Counted from the stretch's first letter, positions 1 to 5,501 are shown. The stretch: 5,983 bases of DNA from an uncultured Bacilli bacterium (GCA_934096015.1 CAKOLD010000048.1:1-5983), one strand, 5' to 3'. The notes: generated by a model not told the origin, from the sequence alone. Made by a program: numbers and translations.

Positions 1-71
1 TTAGCTCAGTTGGTTAGAGCATCCGGCTCATAACCGGGCGGTCGTAGGTTCGAGTCCTACAAGATCCACCA
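1..71 (+). tRNA. tRNA-Ile2 (CAU, lysidine type) probable, 5' truncated
   Basis: The window opens at about tRNA position 7. The 5' acceptor strand (about six bases) is outside; its partner strand aagatcc is at 61-67, followed by discriminator A68 and an encoded CCA at 69-71. The anticodon stem pairs 22-26 with 34-38 around loop CTCATAA, with anticodon CAT at 29-31. The T stem is 44-48/56-60 with loop TTCGAGT. CAT can mean elongator Met, initiator Met or Ile2. The body closely resembles, from memory, the Bacillus and Mycoplasma tRNA-Ile2 genes (TTAGCTCAGTTGGTTAGAGC, loop CTCATAA), whereas Firmicutes elongator Met usually has loop TTCATAC. Ile2 needs TilS to convert C34 to lysidine so that it reads AUA. 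The tRNA call is near certain; the Ile2 identity is an inference. Confidence 0.93.
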
Positions 72-80
72 TTTTTATTT

Positions 81-165
81 GCAGGTATGGCGGAATTGGC
101 AGACGCGCTAGACTTAGGATCTAGTGGAGCAATCTGTGCAGGTTCAAGTCCTGTTACCTGCACCA
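81..165 (+). tRNA. tRNA-Leu (anticodon UAG)
   Basis: This is a complete class II tRNA of 85 nt including an encoded CCA (163-165). The acceptor stem pairs 81-87 with 155-161, and the discriminator is A162, as in Leu tRNAs. The anticodon stem pairs 108-112 with 120-124 around loop CTTAGGA, with anticodon TAG at 115-117, which reads CUA and other CUN codons. The long variable arm (125-137) forms a short GGA/TCT helix closed by a GCAA tetraloop. The T stem is 138-142/150-154 with loop TTCAAGT. It starts only 9 bases after the preceding tRNA, so both are very likely cut from one transcript whose promoter lies left of the window. It is the last gene of the cluster. Confidence 0.97.
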
Positions 166-178
166 ATCGAATAATCTG

Positions 179-196
179 TTCGAACTATTCGAACTA
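179..196. repeat. Two perfect tandem 9-bp copies of TTCGAACTA
   Basis: TTCGAACTA occurs at 179-187 and again at 188-196, between the end of tRNA-Leu and its terminator. Each copy carries the palindrome TTCGAA, and the left copy lies within GTTCGAAC (178-185). The unit resembles a tRNA T-loop (GTTCGAA), so it could be decayed tRNA sequence, but two short copies are too little to show that. Confidence 0.6.
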
Positions 197-206
197 ATAT
201 AAATTG

Positions 207-231
207 ACAATCTAAAAGATTGTTTTTTTTT
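207..231 (+). terminator. Intrinsic terminator of the tRNA-Ile2/tRNA-Leu cluster
   Basis: A perfect 7-bp stem, ACAATCT (207-213) with AGATTGT (217-223), closes an AAA loop and runs into nine T residues (223-231) on the plus strand. It lies 41 bases after the tRNA-Leu CCA and faces the terminator of the convergent MATE-kinase gene. The stem is A+T-rich, but the geometry is that of a Rho-independent terminator. Confidence 0.82.
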
Positions 232-237
232 ATTTAT

Positions 238-270
238 AAAAAAAGTACTATACTTAGTTAGTATAGTACT
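238..270 (-). terminator. Intrinsic terminator of the MATE-kinase gene
   Basis: Read on the minus strand, a perfect 10-bp stem, AGTACTATAC (270-261) with GTATAGTACT (253-244), closes a 7-base loop and ends in seven T residues (244-238). The stem begins inside the TAG stop codon of the upstream gene (271-269), so the gene has essentially no 3' untranslated region before its terminator. Confidence 0.85.
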
Positions 271-2254
271 ATTTAGTTTTAACATTAACTTTATCAACAA
301 GTTGAGATAATATTTCCACTGTTTTATCTGCACCATATTTAGATACATTTAATGCAACATCATAGTTACTAACATCATTCCAATCATTATCAGTATAAAA
401 CTTATAATGTTTTGCACGAGCTTTATTAATCTTTTCTATTTCTTTTAAAGCATTTTTCTTTTTTAACCCATAAAATTTAATTCCTCTATCAATTTTATCA
501 TGATCACTTGTATATAGAAAAATTTTAAATATATTTTTTTCATTTTTTAATATATAATCAGCACATCTTCCAACAATTATACAACTACTTTTTGCTAAAT
601 CTTTAATAATTTTAGATTCTGTTAAAAATAGTCTATCATCATTATTATTAAAATATTTTCCTGAAGATATATTTTGATCTATCTTTTTGATGTAATCTTC
701 ACTTAGTCCAGATTCTAATGCACTTAATCTAACTATTTCTTTATCATAAAAAGGAATACCAAGTTTTAAAGCTAAAAGTTTACCAATATAGTGTCCTCCA
801 GATCCATATTCTCTAGCAATAGTTATAACTATTTTCTCTCCTGAATAGTTATTTTTAACAATATTTTCATCTGTATTCTCTAAAATAGTTTCCTTTTGCT
901 CCAATTTTTTATATTCACTTTTAAAAATAAATATTGATACTATAAAACACAAACAATCAGCTAAAGCTCCAGCATATAAAGTACCATATATTCCCTTATT
1001 AAATACAAGAGTAAACAATAAAGAAATTGGGATAAATAAAATTATTTGTCTAATAAAAGAAACTGCAGTTGCTTTTTTTACTTTACCTAAAGATTGCAAC
1101 ACTATACTTGTAGTCATTTCCAAAGCATTTAAAGAACACAATAATAAAAATGAATGACAAACCAATACAGAAAATTCCATAAATAAATTATAATTTGTAT
1201 CACTAGTTGAAATAAATATACCAACTAATAATTTTGGAATTAACAATATTAATAAATTAAAAAATATACCTACACCAAAATTAATTAACAATACTTTCTT
1301 TAAAGTTTCTTTTACTCTAGTATTATTACCTGCTCCATAATTATATCCAATGATAGGTTGACTTCCAATACTGACTCCTAAAACAATGGAAATATAAATA
1401 CTATTTAATTTTGAAATTACTCCATATACCGATAAAGGAATATCAGCTCCATATTTAGTCAAAGCTCCATATTTAGTCATAATATTATTCATAAAAATAA
1501 ATAAAACTAAAATAGTTAATTGAGTAATAAAACTAGAAAGTCCTAAACTTAAAACTCTTTTTATACTTTTATCTAATTTGAAATCTTTCTTTTGTAATTT
1601 TATTGATTTCATTTTTGGAATATATAATATTGCAAGTATAAAGGAAACAACTTGACCTATAACAGTTGCCCAAGCTCCTCCTTTTACTCCCATATTAAAT
1701 ACAAAAATAAATATAGGATCTAATATAATATTCAAGATAGCTCCAACAAGCAATAAAATCATAGAATATCTTGGTGAACCATCGGCTCTAATAATAGACG
1801 AAATTGCAGTATACATTATTACAAACGGTGTTCCAACTAATATTATCCTTCCATAATCCATAGCATATTTATAAACATTTTGAGTACAACCAAAAAAGTA
1901 TACTAGTTTAGATAAAAATAAATATGACAATACACTAAAAATTACAGATACAATTAATGTTAAAGTTATAGACGATCCAATACTTTTCTTAGCATCTTCT
2001 TTTTTACCTTCGCCCATTTTTAAAGATAAATTTGCGCTTGCTCCATTCCCAATAAGACCAGCTAAAGCATTTGCTATAATAACTAAAGGAAAAATCACGT
2101 TAGTAGCAGCATTCCCTAGTGTACCAACCCCTTTTCCTATAAATATTTGATCAACAATATTATAAATTGAATTAATTAACATACTAATTACACAAGGAAT
2201 AGCAAATGATAATAACAATTTATTAATTTTTTCTTTTCCTAAATCAATTTTCAT
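269..2254 (-). CDS. MATE-family transporter fused to a cytidylate-kinase-like domain
   Basis: This 661-residue protein has two parts. Residues about 1-447 form a MATE-family exporter of the MOP superfamily with roughly 12 hydrophobic helices (for example 14-35, 52-72, 93-115, 163-187, 236-258, 318-345, 422-446). It carries the family signature SIGSQPIIGYNYGAG (295-309) just before the seventh-to-ninth helix region. MATE proteins export cationic compounds by Na+ or H+ antiport; the substrate here cannot be read. After a polar, acidic linker (about 448-473) comes a domain of about 188 residues like Pfam Cytidylate_kin2. It has a P-loop-like REYGSGGHYIGK (481-492), VGRCADYIL (561-569) and KARAKHYKFY (611-620). 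The usual Ser/Thr after the P-loop Lys is Leu493; related family members also lack it. With an even helix count and cytoplasmic N-terminus, the kinase would face the cytoplasm. The ATG at 2254 has a good ribosome binding site; an in-frame TTG at 2275 does not. The kinase substrate is unknown. Confidence 0.92.
   Translation of the reverse strand: MKIDLGKEKINKLLLSFAIPCVISMLINSIYNIVDQIFIGKGVGTLGNAATNVIFPLVIIANALAGLIGNGASANLSLKMGEGKKEDAKKSIGSSITLTLIVSVIFSVLSYLFLSKLVYFFGCTQNVYKYAMDYGRIILVGTPFVIMYTAISSIIRADGSPRYSMILLLVGAILNIILDPIFIFVFNMGVKGGAWATVIGQVVSFILAILYIPKMKSIKLQKKDFKLDKSIKRVLSLGLSSFITQLTILVLFIFMNNIMTKYGALTKYGADIPLSVYGVISKLNSIYISIVLGVSIGSQPIIGYNYGAGNNTRVKETLKKVLLINFGVGIFFNLLILLIPKLLVGIFISTSDTNYNLFMEFSVLVCHSFLLLCSLNALEMTTSIVLQSLGKVKKATAVSFIRQIILFIPISLLFTLVFNKGIYGTLYAGALADCLCFIVSIFIFKSEYKKLEQKETILENTDENIVKNNYSGEKIVITIAREYGSGGHYIGKLLALKLGIPFYDKEIVRLSALESGLSEDYIKKIDQNISSGKYFNNNDDRLFLTESKIIKDLAKSSCIIVGRCADYILKNEKNIFKIFLYTSDHDKIDRGIKFYGLKKKNALKEIEKINKARAKHYKFYTDNDWNDVSNYDVALNVSKYGADKTVEILSQLVDKVNVKTK
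1445..1480. repeat. In-frame tandem 18-bp duplication within the MATE domain
   Basis: The 18-base unit at 1445-1462 is repeated at 1463-1480 with 17 of 18 bases identical. In the protein it encodes TKYGAL followed by TKYGAD (residues 260-271), in the loop after the seventh helix. Related clostridial MATE proteins, as I recall them, also have two YGA-like elements here, so the protein pattern may be ancestral even though the DNA copies are nearly identical. Confidence 0.7.
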
Positions 2255-2259
2255 TATAA

Positions 2260-2267
2260 CCTCTTTT
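2260..2267 (-). promoter_or_regulatory. Ribosome binding site fixing the MATE-kinase start
   Basis: On the minus strand AAAAGAGG (2267-2260) lies 5 bases before ATG at 2254. This supports ATG 2254 over the in-frame TTG at 2275, which would place this ribosome binding site inside the coding region and has none of its own. Confidence 0.8.
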
Positions 2268-2273
2268 CTAATC

Positions 2274-2313
2274 AAAAAAAATAATGCAAGATGTCTGGAC
2301 TTACATTATTTTT
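2274..2313 (-). promoter_or_regulatory. Terminator-like hairpin in the leader of the MATE-kinase gene (possible attenuator)
   Basis: On the minus strand AAAAATAATG (2313-2304) pairs perfectly with CATTATTTTT (2286-2277). After one mismatch, AAG (2302-2300) pairs with CTT (2290-2288) around a 9-base loop. The descending arm ends in eight T residues (2281-2274), giving the shape of an intrinsic terminator. It lies between the predicted promoter (2356-2327) and the ribosome binding site (2267-2260), so it would act before translation starts. It may be a transcription attenuator or a barrier to read-through from gatB. I see no clear alternative antiterminator fold and no known riboswitch consensus. 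The stem is mostly A-T. Confidence 0.55.
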
Positions 2314-2325
2314 GCACGACTTACA
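2298..2325. repeat. Direct 8-bp repeats 20 bp apart at the MATE-kinase transcription start
   Basis: GACTTACA (plus strand) occurs at 2298-2305 and 2318-2325, exactly 20 bp apart, about two helical turns. The copy at 2318-2325 begins 2 bp downstream of the predicted -10 element and would cover the transcription start. A partial inverted match, TGTAAG, at 2351-2356 coincides with the proposed -35 element. It could be an operator, but no regulator gene is in the window. Confidence 0.45.
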
Positions 2326-2326
2326 A

Positions 2327-2356
2327 AGTATACCACATTTTTTTTATTTGTGTAAG
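2327..2356 (-). promoter_or_regulatory. Predicted extended -10 promoter for the MATE-kinase gene
   Basis: On the minus strand, TGGTATACT carries a -10 hexamer TATACT (2332-2327) preceded by the TGn extension. CTTACA (2356-2351, 4 of 6 matches to TTGACA) lies 18 bases upstream. Transcription would start near 2320, giving a leader of about 65 bases that contains the hairpin at 2313-2274. The A+T-rich background makes chance -10 matches common, but the TGn extension and position favour this one. Confidence 0.6.
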
Positions 2357-2386
2357 AATTTTTTTTAACTTAACAAAAACTTTTTC

Positions 2387-2416
2387 TTGACAAATATACC
2401 CAAAATATAGTATATT
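2387..2416 (+). promoter_or_regulatory. Promoter of tRNA-Glu
   Basis: A consensus -35 hexamer TTGACA (2387-2392) is followed after 18 bases by TATATT (2411-2416). Transcription would begin near 2423, only about 8 bases before the mature tRNA 5' end at 2431. A- and T-rich tracts lie upstream. The promoter is back to back with the MATE-kinase promoter, about 30 bp apart. Confidence 0.78.
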
Positions 2417-2430
2417 TAACTAGTCATTTT

Positions 2431-2507
2431 GGCCCGTTGGTGAAGTGGTTGAACACACATGCCTTTCACGCATGCATTCATGGGTTCAAATCCCGTACGG
2501 GTCACCA
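2431..2507 (+). tRNA. tRNA-Glu (anticodon UUC)
   Basis: This is a complete tRNA with an encoded CCA (2505-2507). The acceptor stem GGCCCGT (2431-2437) pairs with ACGGGTC (2497-2503), including one G-U pair. The anticodon stem 2458-2462/2470-2474 closes loop CTTTCAC with anticodon TTC at 2465-2467, reading GAA and GAG. The T stem is 2480-2484/2492-2496 with loop TTCAAAT. The D arm has only three clear stem pairs, as is usual for Glu tRNAs. It closely resembles Bacillus tRNA-Glu as I recall it. It stands alone, with its own promoter and terminator, and converges on the aspS-gatCAB operon. Confidence 0.97.
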
Positions 2508-2518
2508 AAAAAGAATTT

Positions 2519-2542
2519 AACTAACCTAAGGTTAGTTTTTTT
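2519..2542 (+). terminator. Intrinsic terminator of tRNA-Glu
   Basis: An 8-bp perfect stem, AACTAACC (2519-2526) with GGTTAGTT (2530-2537), closes a TAA loop and is followed by T residues to 2542 (seven in a row from 2536). It starts 12 bases after the tRNA CCA. Confidence 0.87.
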
Positions 2543-2577
2543 ATATAATAATTTTAATACTTAATTAATCTTTAGAT

Positions 2578-2608
2578 AAAAAAATACAGTTTAAAAAGCT
2601 GTATTTTT
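2578..2608 (-). terminator. Intrinsic terminator of the aspS-gatCAB operon
   Basis: On the minus strand AAAAATACAG (2608-2599) pairs with CTGTATTTTT (2589-2580) around a 9-base loop, ending in a run of seven T residues (2584-2578). The ascending arm begins at the last base of the gatB TGA stop (2610-2608). It faces the tRNA-Glu terminator; the 35 bases between the two (2543-2577) show nothing else. Confidence 0.82.
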
Positions 2609-4050
2609 CATCTCTTATCCAATTCCTTATTTAAAATATCTTTAGTCATTACTGGATTAGCTTGACCTCTAGTATTTTTCATAACTTGTCCTACAAAATA
2701 ATCAAACATATTAGTTTTACCATTTTTATATTGTTCTATTTGAGTAATATTATTATCAAGTATTTCTGTAATTATTTTAGTAAGTTCACCTTCATCACTA
2801 ATTTGCATCATACCTAATTTTTTCATTAGTTTATCTGGTTCTTCTTTTTCTTCTAAAACCTTGAAAAATAACTCTTTTGCTTGTTTGCTACTTATTTTAC
2901 CATTACTAATAGAATCAGTTATAACCTTTAATCTTGATGGTGTCATATATATTTGATCTATTTCTTCATCATATTTATATGTATATCCTAATATTTGAGT
3001 AATTATCCAATTGGCACTAACTTTTGCATCATTACCTAATTTTAAACATTCTTCAAAATAATTTGCTGTTTTAATATCCTTAATAAGAATTCCCGCATCA
3101 TAATCTGATAAGCCATATTCATTCATATATTTTTCTTTACGTTCATATGGTAATTCTGGTATTTGTTTTCTAATGTCTTCTAACCATTCTTTAGAAATTT
3201 TAAATTTAGGTAAATTAGGTTCTACAAAATATTTATAATCAATTGCATCTACTTTGCTTCTCATATGAATTGTAGTACCAGTTTCCTCATCAAATCTACG
3301 AGTATCTTGTTCTACTTCATCGTATCTTCCAGCATCTTTTAATTCTGTTTGTCTTTTTATTTCATACAATATTGCATCATGAACTGCACCAAAAGAATTG
3401 ACATTTTTTATTTCTACTTTAGTTCCTAAAGTATCATTTTCTGATATTGAAACATTTACATCGCATCTAATTTGTCCTTTTTTGCTATCAGCCTCGCTTA
3501 TACCACAATATTGATAAATAGCTCGTACATATTCTAAGAAAGCTACCGCATCTTCTGCAGAATGAATACATGGTTCTGTTACTAATTCTAAAAGAGGAAC
3601 TCCTGCTCTATTATAATCAATTACTGAAGTATCATATAAATGATTCATACTAGCAGCATCTTCTTCTAAATGAATATTATCAATACCAACTCTAAAAGTA
3701 GAACCATCTTCTCTTATAATATCTATATACCCATCCATTCCTACAGGCGCAGGTTTAGTATTTTGAGTAATTTGATATCCTTTAGGTAAGTCAGGATAAT
3801 AATAATTTTTTCTTTCAAAATACATGTATTCTGGTTGTTTACAATTAAGAATTTGACTCATCATCAAACTCATTTTAATACATTCCTTATTAACAACAGG
3901 TAAAGTTCCTGGAAAAGCCATATCTACAGGTCTAACATTACTATTAGCTTCCTCAGAATAACTATTTCTTGCACTTGAAAATACTTTTGTATTAGTTTCA
4001 CTTATTTCACAATGCATTTCAAGTCCAATAGTCACATTATATTTTCCCAT
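2608..4050 (-). CDS. gatB: Asp-tRNA(Asn)/Glu-tRNA(Gln) amidotransferase subunit B
   Basis: GatB is the kinase and tRNA-binding subunit of GatCAB. It phosphorylates the misacylated Asp or Glu on the tRNA and then uses ammonia channelled from GatA to form Asn-tRNA(Asn) or Gln-tRNA(Gln). The 480 residues match the usual full length. Visible family motifs are GLEMHCE (9-15), RKNYYYPDLPKGYQ (80-93), HLEEDAA (127-133), DYNRAGVPLLELVTEP (145-160) and KKGQIRCDVNVS (190-201), all in the kinase (cradle) part. The helical and YqeY-like tail follows from about 300 and ends in VGQVMKNTRGQANP (453-466), typical of GatB. The ATG shares its A with the gatA TAA stop, and AAGGAGG lies 7 bases upstream inside gatA, so the two are probably translationally coupled. 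It is the last gene of the operon; its TGA stop runs into the terminator. Confidence 0.97.
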   Translation of the reverse strand: MGKYNVTIGLEMHCEISETNTKVFSSARNSYSEEANSNVRPVDMAFPGTLPVVNKECIKMSLMMSQILNCKQPEYMYFERKNYYYPDLPKGYQITQNTKPAPVGMDGYIDIIREDGSTFRVGIDNIHLEEDAASMNHLYDTSVIDYNRAGVPLLELVTEPCIHSAEDAVAFLEYVRAIYQYCGISEADSKKGQIRCDVNVSISENDTLGTKVEIKNVNSFGAVHDAILYEIKRQTELKDAGRYDEVEQDTRRFDEETGTTIHMRSKVDAIDYKYFVEPNLPKFKISKEWLEDIRKQIPELPYERKEKYMNEYGLSDYDAGILIKDIKTANYFEECLKLGNDAKVSANWIITQILGYTYKYDEEIDQIYMTPSRLKVITDSISNGKISSKQAKELFFKVLEEKEEPDKLMKKLGMMQISDEGELTKIITEILDNNITQIEQYKNGKTNMFDYFVGQVMKNTRGQANPVMTKDILNKELDKR

Positions 4051-5501
4051 TACTCTACCTCCTTAGCAATTTGATTTTTATAATTCATTTCCTGTTCTAA
4101 AGCATAAGCGATATTTAAAGCTTGTTGATCTAAATAATTATCACAAGTGATATTAACTCCAACAGGTAACTTACTTACAAATCCATTTGGAATTGTTATA
4201 GAAGGAAAACCACCAAAATTTCCAATTTGTAATTGTTCATCTAAAACACTTGTTTCATTATCAATAACATCCTTTGAACCATCTAAATGTTTAGCAGGTC
4301 CAACACCAACTGGAGATATATAAGCATCATACTTTTTAAATAATTCTTTCATTTTATCAACAATCAATCTTCTTACTCTTTGAGCATTTTTAAAATATTT
4401 TTCTTGGTTTTCTGATTGTAACACATAACTACCTATTATAAATCTTCTTTTTATAAGTGGTGAAAAACCTTTAGTACGATGATCCTTCATCATTTCGATA
4501 TAATTATCACCTTCACCTCTTGGACCAAAAATAAATCCTGTCAAATTAGACATATTGCTAGTAGCTTCTGCACAAGAAATTACTACATATACTGAAGGTA
4601 AAGCATCAAGTAATTTTTGATCAATTGAAACACCCTCAACACTCATGCCCAATTTTTTACAAATATCCAAAGTTTTTTTAAAATTCTCTAAATGTTTTAC
4701 TAACTCTGGATCTGGATTAGAATAATTTTCAATATCACATAATTCTTTAATATAAAATAGTTTTTTACCTTTAACATCACTAGTTAAATCCTTATCTAAG
4801 TGAATATTACTAGAATCCCAACTAGTCATATCATATTTATCGATACCTTTCATACCATCAACTACAATAGCAGCATCTCTAACATTTCTTGTAAGAACTC
4901 CACAAGTATCTAAACTTGAAGCAAAAGGAAATAAACCATATCTACTAATCATTCCATAAGTTGGTTTATATCCAACAATTCCACAATATCCTGCTGGTTT
5001 TCTAATAGAATCTCCAGTATCACTTCCTAAAGCATAAGGAATAACTCCAGCAGCAACTGCAGCAGCAGAACCACTAGAAGAACCGCTACACATACGAGTT
5101 AAATCCCAAGGATTATGTACAACACCAGTATGTCCTGTTGTTCCAGTTCCTCCCATACCAAGTTCATCCATTACAGTTTTACTAACAGGTATAGCTCCAT
5201 GACTAATTAAATTCTCAACAGCAGTAGCAGTAAAGAAAGGAACATAATCTTTTAAAGTATTACTACTTCCCGTTGATAACACTCCTTTTGTAGAATAATT
5301 ATCTTTAACAGCAAAAGGTATACCAGATAACTTATCACTAGTCACTTCACTACTCTTAGCATCATCTATAATAGTTACAAAAGCATTTAATTTTTCATTA
5401 ACTTCATGAGCTTTTTCAATTGCTTCTTTTACTAAATCATCACTTGTAACCTTTTTTTCAAGAAGTAATTCATGTAATTCATCTATACTCTTATCCATCA
5501 T
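4050..5501 (-). CDS. gatA: Asp-tRNA(Asn)/Glu-tRNA(Gln) amidotransferase subunit A
   Basis: GatA is the glutaminase of GatCAB: it hydrolyses glutamine and passes ammonia to GatB. The 483 residues are full length. The amidase-signature triad can be placed by spacing: Lys66 in IPFAVKDN, cis-Ser141 in CSGSSSGSAAA, and nucleophile Ser165 in SDTGDSIRKP. The 75 and 24 residue gaps equal those of the well-studied amidase FAAH. Asp421 and the Arg352/353 pair sit where the glutamine-binding Asp and Arg of Staphylococcus GatA are expected. Unusually, the common GGSSGGS loop reads SGSSSGS, and the Gly before the nucleophile is Asp164; I recall the latter from Mollicutes-type GatA, so activity is likely kept. 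Start: ATG 5501 follows the gatC TAA with no gap; a second ATG at 5498 is possible. AAGGTGG is 8 bases before the first. Confidence 0.97.
   Translation of the reverse strand: MMDKSIDELHELLLEKKVTSDDLVKEAIEKAHEVNEKLNAFVTIIDDAKSSEVTSDKLSGIPFAVKDNYSTKGVLSTGSSNTLKDYVPFFTATAVENLISHGAIPVSKTVMDELGMGGTGTTGHTGVVHNPWDLTRMCSGSSSGSAAAVAAGVIPYALGSDTGDSIRKPAGYCGIVGYKPTYGMISRYGLFPFASSLDTCGVLTRNVRDAAIVVDGMKGIDKYDMTSWDSSNIHLDKDLTSDVKGKKLFYIKELCDIENYSNPDPELVKHLENFKKTLDICKKLGMSVEGVSIDQKLLDALPSVYVVISCAEATSNMSNLTGFIFGPRGEGDNYIEMMKDHRTKGFSPLIKRRFIIGSYVLQSENQEKYFKNAQRVRRLIVDKMKELFKKYDAYISPVGVGPAKHLDGSKDVIDNETSVLDEQLQIGNFGGFPSITIPNGFVSKLPVGVNITCDNYLDQQALNIAYALEQEMNYKNQIAKEVE
4058..4064 (-). promoter_or_regulatory. 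Strong gatB ribosome binding site inside the end of gatA
   Basis: AAGGAGG (4064-4058, minus strand) is a full Shine-Dalgarno match, 7 bases before the gatB ATG. It forms the Lys-Glu codons of the gatA C-terminal AKEVE, so ribosomes ending gatA would stop directly on the gatB start. Confidence 0.88.

Noticed and set aside
154..348. Minus-strand open frame of 64 codons overlapping tRNA-Leu, both terminators and the end of the kinase domain
   Set aside because: It runs antisense to the tRNA 3' end and through two terminators, has low-complexity composition and shares its DNA with the well-supported MATE-kinase frame.
2255..2275. TTG at 2275 as the start of the MATE-kinase gene
   Set aside because: The ribosome binding site at 2267-2260 lies between the TTG and the ATG at 2254, and the TTG overlaps the T tract of the leader hairpin. 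ATG 2254 is the better start.
2301..2306. ATG-TAA start-stop leader peptide in the MATE-kinase leader
   Set aside because: No convincing ribosome binding site precedes it, and such a six-base string is expected often in A+T-rich DNA. I mention it only with the attenuator finding.
166..2607. Phage or integrative-element attachment site at the tRNAs
   Set aside because: I found no duplicated tRNA 3' end, integrase or excisionase, and all three tRNAs look normal.
4059..5501. GatA as a catalytically dead amidase because of the changed SGSSSGS and TGDS loops
   Set aside because: Lys66, cis-Ser141 and Ser165 are all present with exact canonical spacing, and the glutamine-binding Asp421 and Arg352/353 are kept.
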